This document shows, in pieces, positions 54,480 through 63,856 of a stretch of DNA of 64,000 nt. Under the pieces are notes generated by a model. The model worked only from the letters and a program-made list of their open reading frames with translations, had not been told where the DNA came from and did not search any database. Position 1 is the first letter of the stretch. Each line of letters starts with the position of its first letter. Origin of the DNA: Amycolatopsis australiensis (GTDB taxonomy: Bacteria > Actinomycetota > Actinomycetes > Mycobacteriales > Pseudonocardiaceae); NCBI RefSeq assembly GCF_900119165.1, contig NZ_FPJG01000006.1, forward strand, positions 744,001-808,000, written 5' to 3'. Position numbers and translations under genes: made by a program.

Positions 54480-56155
54480 ATCACTGTCGGCTTCCTCGCC
54501 ACCGTGCTTTTCGTCTGCGTCCCGTTGTCGTCATCGCCGTCCCGGGCCTCCTGACGGGACTGGCCGCGGGTTTGCGCGGCTGGGCACTGGCCGGAACGGC
54601 CCCGTTGCTGAGCTACGCCATCGGCGGCCTGACCGGGCCGTGGGCTGCGGCGGCCGGCTGGTCGTTCACGCCGCTGACGTATGCGGTCTCGACCGTCGTG
54701 TTCACCGCGATCGCCTACGGCGTCCGGAAACCGGCTGTGCGCCGCCGGCCACCGGAACCGGAGCCGGGGTTGTGGGCGCGTCGCGGGCACCTCGCGGTGG
54801 TGGCGTGCCTGCTGTTCGCAGCGGCGGCCGGGTGCTACGCGACGTTGCGCGGCCTCGGCCGCATCGGCGCGCTGCCGCAGGGGTTCGACGCCGTCTACCA
54901 CGGCAACGCCGTCCGCTACATCGCCGACACCGGCGACCGCAGCCTGTTCGGCACGGGCCACGTGAACTGGTACGGCGACGCGCGAACACCGTGCTGCTGC
55001 CGGGATTGCCGGCGTTGTCCCTGGTGACGCTGGGGCGCGAGTTCCGCGGGCGCGCGGTGCTGGCGGGCGCGGTGGCGCTGACCGCGGTGGCGCCGGTGAT
55101 GGGCGTGTACGAGTCGATGGACCGCGGGCCGCTGCTGCCGTTCGCGCTCGGGGTGACGCTGACCGCGGTGGCGCCGGTGGCGTTGCGGCGTTAGGCGGAT
55201 CGGCCGGGACCTGCTGGCGCTGCTGGCGATCGCGGTGGTTTCGCTGCTGGTGGCGTGGCTGGAGCTGTTCGGGGCGCCGGGCCTGGCCACGGGCAGCCTG
55301 CGGTACTACGGCTGGCCGAGCGAGTGGCGCGCGACCACGGCGTTCGGCGCGCTGCTGGGCTTCCAGCACTACGAAGCGCATCCACAGGTGTGGCTGTCGG
55401 TGGCGTTGTTCCTGGGATCGTCTTCTTCGCGCGGGCGGGGGCGATGCGCTGGATCGGCCTGACGGCGGCCGTCACGGGCCTGGCGTACATCGCGGTGGCG
55501 TCGTCGTCGGACGACCCGCTCGTGATGGCGTTGGCGCGGCCCTGGTGGGACGGCCCGTACCGGTTCTTCTCGATGGCGGCGATCCCGCTGTGCGTCCTGG
55601 CGGCCCATGGCCTGGCGTCGACCCAGGCGTGGCTGCGCGACCGGCTGCCCGCCCGCGTCCCGGCGGTCGCCGTGGCGGTGGTGGTGCTGCTCGGTTTCGT
55701 GGTGCTGTCGAACGGCCTGTACTTCCGCTCGAACGGCGACCTCGTGTACCTGGGCTACCAGGCGGATGACCCGTCTGAGCTGCGCGTCACCCCGGGCGAG
55801 CAGGCGGCGATGGCGGAACCGGGCAAGCTGGCCGCGCCGGGCGAGTGGGCGATGAACGACCGCTTCGACGGAACGGCGTGGACGTATGCCCTGTCGGGAG
55901 TCCGGACGGTGGCCGCGCACTTCGACGAGACGTACCCGCCGAAGGACGCGCTGCTGCTGGCGGCGAAGTTCCGCGACTACGAGACCGATCCCGAGGTCCG
56001 CGCGGCGGTTGAACATCCACTGGGTGATCTTGGGGAAGCCGTCGGCGGAACCGGGCAAGCCGTACCCGCCGGGGTTGGTGGGGCTGGCCGGAGAGCCGTT
56101 CCTGAAGGAGGCGTACCGCAACCCGGACGCGGTGATCTACCGGCTCGTTTCCTGA
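54480..56155 (+). pseudogene. decayed DUF6541-like gene (paralogue of 46544-48553)
   Basis: Successive pieces match the intact paralogue in order but change frame. The N-terminal helices (GLRGWALAGTAPLLSYAIGG) run to HVNWYGD near 54980. The next piece (REFRGRAVLAGAVALTAVAPVMGVYESM) ends in a stop at 55194. Then come a piece to about 55415 (GSLRYYGWPSEWRATTAF), one to about 56008 (ARPWWDGPYRFFSMAAIPLCVLAAHG) and an end piece in another frame (RLNIHWVILGK ... AVIYRLVS). Segments of about 28 and 70 residues are missing. A further shift near 54520 is likely. At least four lesions make sequencing error alone unlikely. The left boundary is approximate. Confidence 0.85.
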
Positions 56156-56160
56156 GCCCG

Positions 56161-57129
56161 TCAGGCCGGGGTGATCGCCGGGCGCGCCGAGCGGGCGGCC
56201 ACCGCGGCCAGGCCCGCCGTCAGCAGGTCCGCGATCGTGAACATCACCCGGGACGCCACCGCGAACGCGGTCGCCTGGCCGACCGTCAGGCCACTGGCCG
56301 TCAGGACCGCCACCTGGGCCACCTCGCGGACGCCCACTCCGCTCGGGAGGATGAACGCGAACGTGCCCACCGTCATCGCCACCGCCATCGCGCCCACGCA
56401 GAGCACGAAGCCGCTGAACCCGGGAGTGCCCACCGAGTTCGCCAGCAGCCACAGGTGGACGCCCTGCAGGCACCACGCCGCCGTGGAGGCGCCGAAGACC
56501 TTGCCCACCACGCGCCAGCCCAGCGGGTGCTCCAGCGGCGGACGGCGCAGGATCCGCAGCACCAGCGACGTGCCCCAGGTCAGGACCTTCGGGTGCAGCA
56601 TCGCCAGGCCGGCCGGGATGAGGACGAACAGCCACAGCGCCCGCGGGCTGTTGCTGAACACCGCCGGCGCCGCCAGCAGCGAGACCACCAGTGCCGACAC
56701 CACGCCGACGCCCAGCTGGATCAGCGAGCCCGTGAAGATCCTCGCGCGCGCCAGGCCCGCCTTGCGGCCCAGTTCCATCTGCAGCAGGTACGCCCAGACC
56801 GAGCCCGGGACGTACTTGCCGAGCGAGCCGACCAGGCAGATCTGCGCGCCGCGCGCGTAGCCGATCGGCTTGCCCAGGTCGTCGACCATCACCTGCCAGC
56901 CCCAGGTCGACACCATGATCGCCGCGACCAGGGCCACCAGGCTCAGCAGGGACGACTCCCACGCCACGTCACGCAGGGTGTGCCAGAACTCGCCCCAGTT
57001 CGCCGCCAGCTGCTTCGCCGCGAAGCCGACGACCAGGAGGATCGCGATCCACCGGACGACGTCGAGGATCTTCGCCTTGGCGGACTTCGGCGGCTTCCCC
57101 GCCGCCGGCAGGTCCTCAACTGTCGTCAT
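56161..57129 (-). CDS. lysylphosphatidylglycerol synthase TM-like flippase family protein
   Basis: 322 aa from the ATG at 57129 (GGAGA seven bases upstream). Eight or so helices, with motifs QICLVGSLGKYVPGSVWAYLLQ and FILPSGVGVREVAQVAVL typical of the UPF0104/LPG_synthase_TM family. No aminoacyltransferase domain is attached, so it is not MprF itself. In glycan clusters such proteins are candidate lipid-linked-sugar flippases or membrane anchors. Last gene of the LuxC/LuxE/ACP cluster, 11 bases after the LuxC-like gene. Confidence 0.85.
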   Translation of the reverse strand: MTTVEDLPAAGKPPKSAKAKILDVVRWIAILLVVGFAAKQLAANWGEFWHTLRDVAWESSLLSLVALVAAIMVSTWGWQVMVDDLGKPIGYARGAQICLVGSLGKYVPGSVWAYLLQMELGRKAGLARARIFTGSLIQLGVGVVSALVVSLLAAPAVFSNSPRALWLFVLIPAGLAMLHPKVLTWGTSLVLRILRRPPLEHPLGWRVVGKVFGASTAAWCLQGVHLWLLANSVGTPGFSGFVLCVGAMAVAMTVGTFAFILPSGVGVREVAQVAVLTASGLTVGQATAFAVASRVMFTIADLLTAGLAAVAARSARPAITPA

Positions 57130-57140
57130 CGACCGTCTCC

Positions 57141-58385
57141 TCAGGCCTGCACCGTCACCAGGCGGCTGAACTCGGAGAGCAGATCGTAACCGTCCCAGAC
57201 CGCGGAGAACGTCAGCGCCGAGCCGAACGGCACGATCCGGTCGACACCCCGGCCGGCCAGCTCCCGCGCGAATGCCGTGAGCTCCTCGGTCGTGAAGCCG
57301 AACTGGCTGACCGTCTGGTCCTTCCGCACCACGATCGGCACCAGGTCGGACAGCGAGGACACCCGCGCGTTCGCGAAGGTGCCCGCGCCGAGCCACTCGC
57401 GCGGCAGCGCCGCCGGGTCGGCCAGCTCCAACGTGGCCAGGCCGTTGCCCTGGAACTCGATCTCCTTGACCAGCCCGTCGGCCGCCGCGCCATACGCCGA
57501 GACGCGCTTCTGGACCGCCATCGCCGGTTCGGTGACGTGCTGTTTCGCCGCCAGCACCGACGCCAGCAGCGTGCGGAACTCCTGGCCGGCGGCCTGCGCA
57601 CCAGCCGCGGCGCCGACCCAGAACACCGCTCGCGGTGACGAGCAGGCGGCCTGGTCGAACCAGTACGAGTCGTTGTAAAAGCCCTCGGCCGCCACGCGGC
57701 GTTCTTCCGAAGACGCCCGCTGCCAGCCCGCCACCGACGCTACGGCGAACGACGAGCGGTCCGGGAACGTCAGGTCACGCGCGTGCGGGGCCAGCGGGTA
57801 CCGGCGCAGCGCGGCGACCGAGGCGTCCCCGCCCCAGATGACGCGCAGGTCGGCGGCCAGCGACAGGGCGCCGCTCACCTCGTCGCTGCGGTCGTAGGTC
57901 ACCATGCGCTGGGTCGCCGTGATGGCGGCCGCCGTCGAAGCATCCACTTCGGACAGTGCCGCGTTCAGCGCCTCCAGCACCGCTTCCGCGGCACCGGCCG
58001 AGCGCGACGACACCCGCACGACGTTGTGGTTGCCCGCCAGCGCCGACAGCGCCCACGAGTAGACGAAGATCGTGTCGACGTTCGCCGGCGGCACGTGGAA
58101 CACGAGCCCGCGCGGGAACCGCAACGCGGTCCCGGACGTGTCCAGAGTGGACAGCGCCTTGGCGATCTCGCCCTTGCGCAGGAAGAACCCGAGCGACGCC
58201 AGCTCCGGGTACCGCCGCGCGGTCGCCGGCGCCAGCAGCTTGCGCGCGAACTTCGTGACGAACTCGACGATCCGCGGGTCGCCGACCGTCAACCGGCCAC
58301 CGGGCGGCTCGGCGCGCAGCTGGTCGACGAGTGAGCCGACCGCAACCGGGTCGCCCGCGGGGAAACGCTGGGTCAGAGTCGTCAC
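57141..58385 (-). CDS. LuxC-like acyl-CoA/acyl-protein reductase
   Basis: 414 aa ALDH-like fold of the LuxC family. The GTG at 58385 overlaps the LuxE-like stop (GTGA). Typical segments: LRFPRGLVFHVPPANVDTIFVYSWALSALAGNHNVVRVSSRSAG for cofactor binding, and WFDQAACSSPRAVFWVG with the catalytic Cys that takes up the acyl group. LuxC reduces an activated acyl group with NADPH to an aldehyde. There is no luciferase (luxAB) here, so the product is probably a non-fatty aldehyde or an aldehyde intermediate for a glycan modification. Confidence 0.88.
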   Translation of the reverse strand: MTTLTQRFPAGDPVAVGSLVDQLRAEPPGGRLTVGDPRIVEFVTKFARKLLAPATARRYPELASLGFFLRKGEIAKALSTLDTSGTALRFPRGLVFHVPPANVDTIFVYSWALSALAGNHNVVRVSSRSAGAAEAVLEALNAALSEVDASTAAAITATQRMVTYDRSDEVSGALSLAADLRVIWGGDASVAALRRYPLAPHARDLTFPDRSSFAVASVAGWQRASSEERRVAAEGFYNDSYWFDQAACSSPRAVFWVGAAAGAQAAGQEFRTLLASVLAAKQHVTEPAMAVQKRVSAYGAAADGLVKEIEFQGNGLATLELADPAALPREWLGAGTFANARVSSLSDLVPIVVRKDQTVSQFGFTTEELTAFARELAGRGVDRIVPFGSALTFSAVWDGYDLLSEFSRLVTVQA

Positions 58386-59434
58386 GCCGCCGCCCCCGAG
58401 AACGTGTCGGAGCAGCCACGGGCCTCGGCCTTCGGCAGCCGGCCCAGGACCGAGAAGTGCTTGCCCGGCCAGTCGCCGTCGTCGATGCCGTTGCAGACGC
58501 CGAGGTCCTCGGTCAGCAGCACGTGCCCGGGGTACGACCGCGGCAGCGTCGAGACGACCTCGATCACGCCCGGCTCGCCGACCGGCTGCTCTTCCCAGGT
58601 CTCCGGGTTGCGGATGACGACGTCGGCGAAGTCCGGGCAGTACAGCGAGTTGCCGGACGGGCCTTCGAGGAACACGGTGCCGATCTGCTCGATCATCCCG
58701 TAGTAGTTGTGGATCCGGGTCAGGCCGGTGTCCTCTTTGAACCGCCGGCGGAACTCCGTGTTGTCGACCGCGCGGTCGATCAGCTTCTTCCAGCCGCCGC
58801 TGTGGATGAGGATGCCGTTCGACAGGTCCAGGTTGTTGTCCCGCGCGACCTCGTACAGGTACAGCCACACCATGAACGTGAAGCCGAAGATCAGGAACGG
58901 CTTGTCGCCGTACTCGGCCAGGAACTTCTTGACCGCTTCGACGTCCGGCTTGTCGTTTTCGTCGAGCACGTACGTGTGCTTGCGGCCGAAGTTCGCCATG
59001 CCCAGCACGCCCGCGCCGCGCGCGGAGAACGACCGGCGGTTCTTGATGATGCCGATCGTGTCGACCATGAGCATCGGCAGCCGCTCGCCGCCGAGGACCT
59101 CCTGCAGCGTCGCGCCGAGCTGCTTGGTCTGCGCGGCCGCCGCCTCCTTGTCCAGGTAGATCCGCGACGCGCCGGCGCCGGTGGTGCCCGAGGAGGTCAG
59201 CGTCTTGAAGACCGCACTGTCCGGAATGGACTTCAGGTCGTGCGTCTTGAACATCCGCACCGGCAGCCACGGCAAGTCCGCGATCGTGGCGAACGACGCG
59301 TCCGCCGCGATCCCCAGCGAGGACAGGATCCGGTCGTAGCCCTCGGAATTCGCCCGATGGTGGGTCGTCAACGCGGCCAGCTCGGGCAGCAGCAGGGACT
59401 CCCGGTCGGCCCGCGAGCGAGTGAACACGCTCAT
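58382..59434 (-). CDS. LuxE-like acyl-protein synthetase
   Basis: 350 aa ANL-type ligase of the LuxE family: SSGTTGAGASRIYLD phosphate loop, GIIKNRRSFSARGAGVLGMANFG, GFTFMVWLYL, the LIHSGGWKKL segment and YYGMIEQIGTVFLEG. LuxE activates an acid as acyl-AMP and passes it to a cysteine, then to LuxC. A Cys-containing C-terminal end (ARGCSDTFSG) is present, like the acyl-accepting tail of LuxE. The start overlaps the stop of a 26-codon ORF (ATGA), with GAGG seven bases upstream. Confidence 0.88.
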   Translation of the reverse strand: MSVFTRSRADRESLLLPELAALTTHHRANSEGYDRILSSLGIAADASFATIADLPWLPVRMFKTHDLKSIPDSAVFKTLTSSGTTGAGASRIYLDKEAAAAQTKQLGATLQEVLGGERLPMLMVDTIGIIKNRRSFSARGAGVLGMANFGRKHTYVLDENDKPDVEAVKKFLAEYGDKPFLIFGFTFMVWLYLYEVARDNNLDLSNGILIHSGGWKKLIDRAVDNTEFRRRFKEDTGLTRIHNYYGMIEQIGTVFLEGPSGNSLYCPDFADVVIRNPETWEEQPVGEPGVIEVVSTLPRSYPGHVLLTEDLGVCNGIDDGDWPGKHFSVLGRLPKAEARGCSDTFSGAAA

Positions 59435-59511
59435 GCGCCGGCCTCGCTGACGCTCAGTCCGGCCTGAGCGGCGAGCGCTGTGCCGAATGATTCACTCGCG
59501 AGCTCGCTCAT
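59431..59511 (-). CDS. 26-residue micro-ORF coupled between AMP-ligase and LuxE-like genes
   Basis: Starts MSELASESFG and ends SVSEAGA; no cysteine, no basic residue, five acidic-or-Ser clusters. The ATG overlaps the ligase stop (ATGA) and has GGAGG seven bases upstream; its TGA overlaps the LuxE-like ATG. So it is placed exactly like a normal operon gene, in a different frame from both neighbours. A/T-ending codons (7 of 25) are more common than in neighbours. It could be a translational-coupling leader, a real microprotein, or a remnant. It resembles nothing known to me. Confidence 0.5.
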   Translation of the reverse strand: MSELASESFGTALAAQAGLSVSEAGA

Positions 59512-60902
59512 ACCTTCGCCTCCAATGACCGGTAGTCGATCTTGCCGCTGGCCAGCAGCGGCACGGTGTCGATCGGGCGGACGTCGAACCCGCTGGCGTG
59601 CAGGTGCAGCCGCTCGGCCAGCGCCCGCGACGCGTCCTTGCAGATGTCCTTGTCCGCCCCTTCGGCGAACAGGACGACCTTGTCGCCCGCGGGCACCGCG
59701 GCCACGACGTCGATCCCGACCGCCGCCGTGCGCACGGCCTGCTCGAGATCGTCGAGGCTGACCCGGTTGCCGAACACCTTGCCGATGCGCTTGAGCCGCC
59801 CGGTGATGAACAGGTACCCCTCTTCGTCGAGGTACCCGAGGTCACCGGTGGCCAGCACGCCGCCGTACTCGTCACCCTTGGCCAGCCCGGACTCGTCGTC
59901 CGCGTAGCCCATCATCACGTTGGGCCCACGGTAGACGACCTCACCGACGATTTTCGGATGCGTCGTCTCCGACCCGTCGTCCCGGCGGACGGCGAACGAG
60001 CCGCCCGGCAGCGCCGGCCCGGCGGACCCGATCTTCTCGTGCAGCCGCTCGGCGGGCACCGTCGTCATCCGCGGCGACGCCTCGGTCTGGCCGTACATGA
60101 CGTACATCCGGCCGCCGACCGCGCGCATCTTGTCGTTGAACTCGGCGACCAGGTCGTCGCGCAGCTTCCCGCCCGCCTGCGTCAGCGTCCGCAGCGTCGG
60201 GTACTTCGCGGGGTCGAACTTGAGCCGCCGCAGCATTTCGTAGTGGTACGGCACGCCCGAAAGCGACGTGACGCCGTGGGTGTTCACCGCGTCCCAGAAC
60301 CCGCGGCCGAGCACGCCGGACGGCTCGATCACGATCGTCGCGTCCCGCACGAGGTGCGAGTTCAGCACGGACAAGCCGTAGCTGTAGTGCAGCGGGAGGC
60401 AGGTCGGCGCGACCTCGTCGGAGTCGATGTGCAGCACCTGCGCGATGGCGTCGGCGTTGGCCAGGATCGCCTGGCGCGAGAGCCGGACGAGCTTCGGGTT
60501 GCCGGTGGACCCGCTGGTCGGGAGCAGGACGGCGAGGTCGGGGTGCGGCTGGACGCCCTCGGCGCTCGAGCGGATCCAGTCGGAGCCGCGCGTGACGTAC
60601 CCGTCGGGAGCGTCGCCGGAAGCCGCCAGCACCGCCGCCGGGCGGAACCGCGCGACCAGCCCGGCCAGCACGTCGGCGTCCAGCGCCGGGTCGATCAGCG
60701 CGATCGCGCGCCCGGACTCGAACGCGCCCAGGTAGGTCAGCACGCTCGGCAGGTCGATCGACATCCGGGCGAACACGACGCCGGCCGGCAGCACGCTCAG
60801 CGCCTCCATCGCGCGGCCGACCTCGGCCGACAGTTCCGCGCCCGCCAGCGTGCGGCCCCCGGCCGCATCGACCAGCCGGGCTCCCGCACCCAACAGCGTC
60901 AC
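59508..60902 (-). CDS. AMP-dependent acyl ligase (ANL family)
   Basis: 464 aa, shorter than standard acyl-CoA synthetases. Motifs: P-loop LLPTSGSTGNPKLVRLS, LPLHYSYGLSVLNSHL, MYGQTEASPRM, VLATGDLGYLDEEGYLFITGRLKRIGKVFG and C-terminal catalytic Lys in LLASGKIDYRSL. It adenylates a carboxylic acid and probably loads it onto the ACP encoded two genes upstream. It overlaps the SDR gene (4 bases, GTGA). The N-terminal domain is trimmed, as in ligases that work on stand-alone carrier proteins. Confidence 0.88.
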   Translation of the reverse strand: MTLLGAGARLVDAAGGRTLAGAELSAEVGRAMEALSVLPAGVVFARMSIDLPSVLTYLGAFESGRAIALIDPALDADVLAGLVARFRPAAVLAASGDAPDGYVTRGSDWIRSSAEGVQPHPDLAVLLPTSGSTGNPKLVRLSRQAILANADAIAQVLHIDSDEVAPTCLPLHYSYGLSVLNSHLVRDATIVIEPSGVLGRGFWDAVNTHGVTSLSGVPYHYEMLRRLKFDPAKYPTLRTLTQAGGKLRDDLVAEFNDKMRAVGGRMYVMYGQTEASPRMTTVPAERLHEKIGSAGPALPGGSFAVRRDDGSETTHPKIVGEVVYRGPNVMMGYADDESGLAKGDEYGGVLATGDLGYLDEEGYLFITGRLKRIGKVFGNRVSLDDLEQAVRTAAVGIDVVAAVPAGDKVVLFAEGADKDICKDASRALAERLHLHASGFDVRPIDTVPLLASGKIDYRSLEAKV

Positions 60903-61630
60903 AGCACCAAGCCTCCGTCGATGCCCAGCACCTGGCCGGTGACGAACGACGCCTCGTCGCTCACCAGGAACCGGATCGCGTTCGCCACTTCTTCCGCCCG
61001 GCCGAGGCGGCCGAGCGGCGTCTTGGCGGCGTTCTCCGCCTTCGCCTCTTCGCTCAGGCCGGCGGTCAGGTCGGTCTCGATCACGCCCGGCGCGACCGCG
61101 TTGACCCGGATGCCGGACCGGCCCAGCTCCTTCGCCGCCGACTTCGCGATGTTCGCCACCGCGGCCTTCGACGCCGCGTACACGGTCTGACCAGCGCTTC
61201 CGTACTCGCCGACGATGGACGCGAGCACCACGATCGCGCCGGTCTTCTTGCGCATCATCGCCCTGGCCGCGGCCTGGACGGTGTGCAGCGTGCCGGCGAC
61301 GTTCGTGCTCAGCGTCGCGTCAACGGCCTCCTCGCGGATCATCCCGAGCAGCGCGTCTTCCATGATCCCCGCGTTGGCGACCACGATGTCGAGCTTGCCG
61401 TGCTCCTTCGCGACGCTCCTGACCAGCGAAGACACGGCTTTGGCGTCGGTGACGTCGAGGGCGAGCCCGGCCGCGGCGCCCGCCGAAGCGGCCGCCTCCT
61501 TGGCCCGGGACTCGTCACGGCCGGTGAGCACCACCGTCGCGCCCGCCGCCACCAAAGCGCGGACGGTGGCCAGGCCGATCCCCCGCGTCCCGCCGGTGAC
61601 GAGCGCGACGCGACCGGTCAGATCAGGCAT
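60899..61630 (-). CDS. FabG-like SDR reductase
   Basis: 243 aa. Motifs TGGTRGIG (13-20), NAG as VANAGIMED, Ser in LASIVGEYG, YAASK, and the ending GQVLGIDGGLVL as in 3-oxoacyl-ACP reductases. It likely reduces a carrier-bound beta-keto or aldehyde intermediate made by the cluster. It overlaps the ACP gene by 8 bases and the ligase by 4. Confidence 0.9.
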   Translation of the reverse strand: MPDLTGRVALVTGGTRGIGLATVRALVAAGATVVLTGRDESRAKEAAASAGAAAGLALDVTDAKAVSSLVRSVAKEHGKLDIVVANAGIMEDALLGMIREEAVDATLSTNVAGTLHTVQAAARAMMRKKTGAIVVLASIVGEYGSAGQTVYAASKAAVANIAKSAAKELGRSGIRVNAVAPGVIETDLTAGLSEEAKAENAAKTPLGRLGRAEEVANAIRFLVSDEASFVTGQVLGIDGGLVL

Positions 61631-61868
61631 TCTTCGCCTGGAGCTCGGTGACCATGTCGACCGCGACCTTGAAGCTCGACATGTCGATGACCTGGTCGGT
61701 GTCGAACTCGACGTCGAACTCGTCCTCGATGGCCGCGACCAGCGCCATGTGGCCGACCGAGTCCCACGCCTCGATGTCGCGGTACTTCAGGTTCTCGACG
61801 TCCACGTCGCCGTCGAGGTCCAGCGCCTCGACGAAGACCTCGCGCAGCTTGGGGGCGACATCCGGCAT
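61623..61868 (-). CDS. acyl carrier protein
   Basis: 81 aa (83 if the ATG at 61874 is used; AGGAG is eight bases from 61868 but only two from 61874). Acidic four-helix ACP with the phosphopantetheine site EAWDSVGHMALVAAIEDEFDVEF (Ser in DSVG). Dedicated to this cluster by overlap with the SDR gene. It would carry the acid activated by the AMP-ligase or LuxE-like enzyme. Confidence 0.92.
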   Translation of the reverse strand: MPDVAPKLREVFVEALDLDGDVDVENLKYRDIEAWDSVGHMALVAAIEDEFDVEFDTDQVIDMSSFKVAVDMVTELQAKNA

Positions 61869-61879
61869 GTTCATGACTC

Positions 61880-62599
61880 CTAGTGTTCCTCGCGCGGGCG
61901 GGCGTCCCACGCCTTGACCAAGGTAGAGAGGTCGCCGGGCAGCGCGACGTCCGGGAGGCCGCCCTTGCCCTTGAGCCACGGCCCGAGCGCCTCGATCGTC
62001 GCCTCGTCGAGGCCGCGGCGGGACAGGCCCACCACGTTCACGCCGGTGACGCGGGCCGGGTTGCCGACGGCGATCGTGAACGCGCCGATCTCGCGCCGCA
62101 CCGCCGAGCCCATCCCGATCATCGCGCCGGGGCCGATCACGACCTTCTGGTGCAGGATCGCGCCCATGCCAAGGTTGGCGCCGTCCCAGATGTGGCAGTG
62201 GCCGCCGGTGACGGCGTTGGAGGCGACCGTCACGCCGTCGCCGACCAGGCAGTCGTGGGCGATGTGGGAGTTGCGGAGGAAGTAGCCGTCGCTGCCGACG
62301 GTCGTCGTCCGCCAGGTCCCTTGGTGGACGCTCACGTACTCGCGGATCCGGTTGCGGCTGCCGATGACGACGCCGTGGCCGTCGTGATCGGGGTCACCCA
62401 CCGGCGCGGCCTCCCAGGCGGCCGGGTGGGGCCGGTTGCGGTCCTCGCCGGGCGTGCCGATCGTCACGTGCGGGCCGATCCAGTTGCCGTCACCGATCCG
62501 CGTGGGCCCGACGATCACGGCGAACGGCCCGATGACGTTGTCCTCGCCGAGCTCGACGCCTTCGCCGATGACGGCGGTCGGGTGGATGCGGTTGGCCAC
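61880..62599 (-). CDS. LpxA-like left-handed beta-helix acyltransferase
   Basis: 239 aa. Hexapeptide repeats ([74 protein letters not shown]) with the catalytic His in SHIAHDC, as in LpxA. This class moves an acyl chain from ACP to the 3-OH of a UDP-amino sugar. With an ACP directly downstream and a sugar aminotransferase diverging from it, transfer of the cluster's acyl group to an amino sugar is likely. The GTG at 62599 has no clear ribosome site. Confidence 0.88.
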   Translation of the reverse strand: MANRIHPTAVIGEGVELGEDNVIGPFAVIVGPTRIGDGNWIGPHVTIGTPGEDRNRPHPAAWEAAPVGDPDHDGHGVVIGSRNRIREYVSVHQGTWRTTTVGSDGYFLRNSHIAHDCLVGDGVTVASNAVTGGHCHIWDGANLGMGAILHQKVVIGPGAMIGMGSAVRREIGAFTIAVGNPARVTGVNVVGLSRRGLDEATIEALGPWLKGKGGLPDVALPGDLSTLVKAWDARPREEH

Positions 62600-62749
62600 G
62601 GGTGGTCGTCCGTTTCGTCGGCGGCTGGGTACTGGGCGTGCTGCCGCGCCCGGTAACGTGTGGCCCGCGTTGCTGCAGGGCGGCCGGGCGCAGAACCGGC
62701 GGCTCACTGTACCGGACGCGCCGAAATCGCCTGCCGAGAGAGACTGCCC
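62600..62749. other. 150-bp divergent promoter region
   Basis: No gene. It must contain promoters for the acyltransferase-ACP-lux operon (minus) and for the aminotransferase operon (plus). No clear -10/-35 pair or repeat was recognised. Confidence 0.5.
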
Positions 62750-63856
62750 ATGATCCCCATCACCGTGGTCGACGTACGCGACGCGGAGGACCTCGTCGTC
62801 GAGGTGCTGCGCTCGGGCGCCATCGCACAGGGACCGATGGTCAAGCGCTTCGAAGACGCCTTCGCGGCGGTCTCCGGGACGAAGCACGCGATCGCGGTCA
62901 ACAACGGGACCACCGCGCTGGTCGCCGCCCTCCAGGTCCTCGACCTGAAGCCGGGTGACGAGGTCATCACCTCGCCGTTCACCTTCGTCGCGACGCTCAA
63001 CGCGATCCTCGAGGCCGGCGCGACCGTCCGGTTCGCCGACATCCGGCGCGACGACTTCGCGATCGACCCCGACGCCGTGGCGGCCGCTCTCACCGACCGC
63101 ACCAAGGTGCTCATGCCGGTGCACCTCTACGGCCAGACCGCGGACATGGGCAAGCTCGCACCGCTGGCCGCCGAGCGCGGCCTGCAGGTGATCGAAGACT
63201 CGGCGCAGGCCGTCGGCGCGTCGTTCGAGGGCAAGCCGGCCGGCTCGTTCGGCATCGGCTGCTTCTCGCTGTACGCGACGAAGAACATCACCACCGCCGA
63301 GGGCGGCGTCATCACGACGGACGACGACGCGCTGGCCGACAAGCTGCGCATCCTGCGCAACCAGGGCATGCGCGCCCGCTACCAGTACGAGGTCGCCGGG
63401 CACAACTACCGGATGACCGACCTGCACGCCGCCGTCGGCATCCCGCAGCTGGCCAAGCTCGACCAGCTGACCGCCGCCCGCCAGGCGAACGCGAAGCGGC
63501 TCTCCGAGGGCCTCGCCGGCACGCCAGGCCTCGACGTCCCGCAGGTGCTGCCGGGCCGCGAGCACGTGTGGCACCAGTACACCGTGCTGGTCGGCCCGCA
63601 CGCGTTCCTCTCGCGCGACGAGCTGGCCGCGGCGCTGACCGAGCGCGGCATCGGCAACGGCATCTACTACCCCAAGATCGTCTTCGACTACGACTGCTAC
63701 GCCGGTCACGAGCTGATCCCTGGCGCGCGCGTCGAGGACTTCCCCGTCGCGAAGTCGGTCGCCGAACAGGCGCTGTCGCTGCCGGTGCACCCGCACCTGA
63801 CCGAGTCCGACCTGGACACCATCATCGAGACCGTTCGTGAGGTACTGGGCGCATGA
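62750..63856 (+). CDS. DegT/DnrJ/EryC1/StrS sugar aminotransferase
   Basis: 368 aa PLP enzyme. Motifs: [56 protein letters not shown] Lys in [16 protein letters not shown] and [13 protein letters not shown]. It aminates a nucleotide-linked keto sugar (at C3 or C4). Together with the Gfo/Idh oxidoreductase, whose start overlaps its stop (ATGA), it should make an amino sugar that the LpxA-like enzyme could acylate. GAGAGAG precedes the start. Confidence 0.93.
   Translation: MIPITVVDVRDAEDLVVEVLRSGAIAQGPMVKRFEDAFAAVSGTKHAIAVNNGTTALVAALQVLDLKPGDEVITSPFTFVATLNAILEAGATVRFADIRRDDFAIDPDAVAAALTDRTKVLMPVHLYGQTADMGKLAPLAAERGLQVIEDSAQAVGASFEGKPAGSFGIGCFSLYATKNITTAEGGVITTDDDALADKLRILRNQGMRARYQYEVAGHNYRMTDLHAAVGIPQLAKLDQLTAARQANAKRLSEGLAGTPGLDVPQVLPGREHVWHQYTVLVGPHAFLSRDELAAALTERGIGNGIYYPKIVFDYDCYAGHELIPGARVEDFPVAKSVAEQALSLPVHPHLTESDLDTIIETVREVLGA

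Noticed and set aside
51260..55381. A 1373-codon continuous minus-strand frame
   Set aside because: Only its last third is a real gene (51260-52696). The upstream part is antisense or out of frame with the AftB-like gene and the pseudogene, an effect of high GC.
54480..56155. Several separate small membrane-protein genes
   Set aside because: Each piece aligns in order to one intact paralogue, so a single broken gene explains them better.
57141..59434. Bioluminescence operon
   Set aside because: LuxC- and LuxE-like genes are present, but no luxA/luxB luciferase or luxD; the ACP, LpxA-like and sugar genes point elsewhere.
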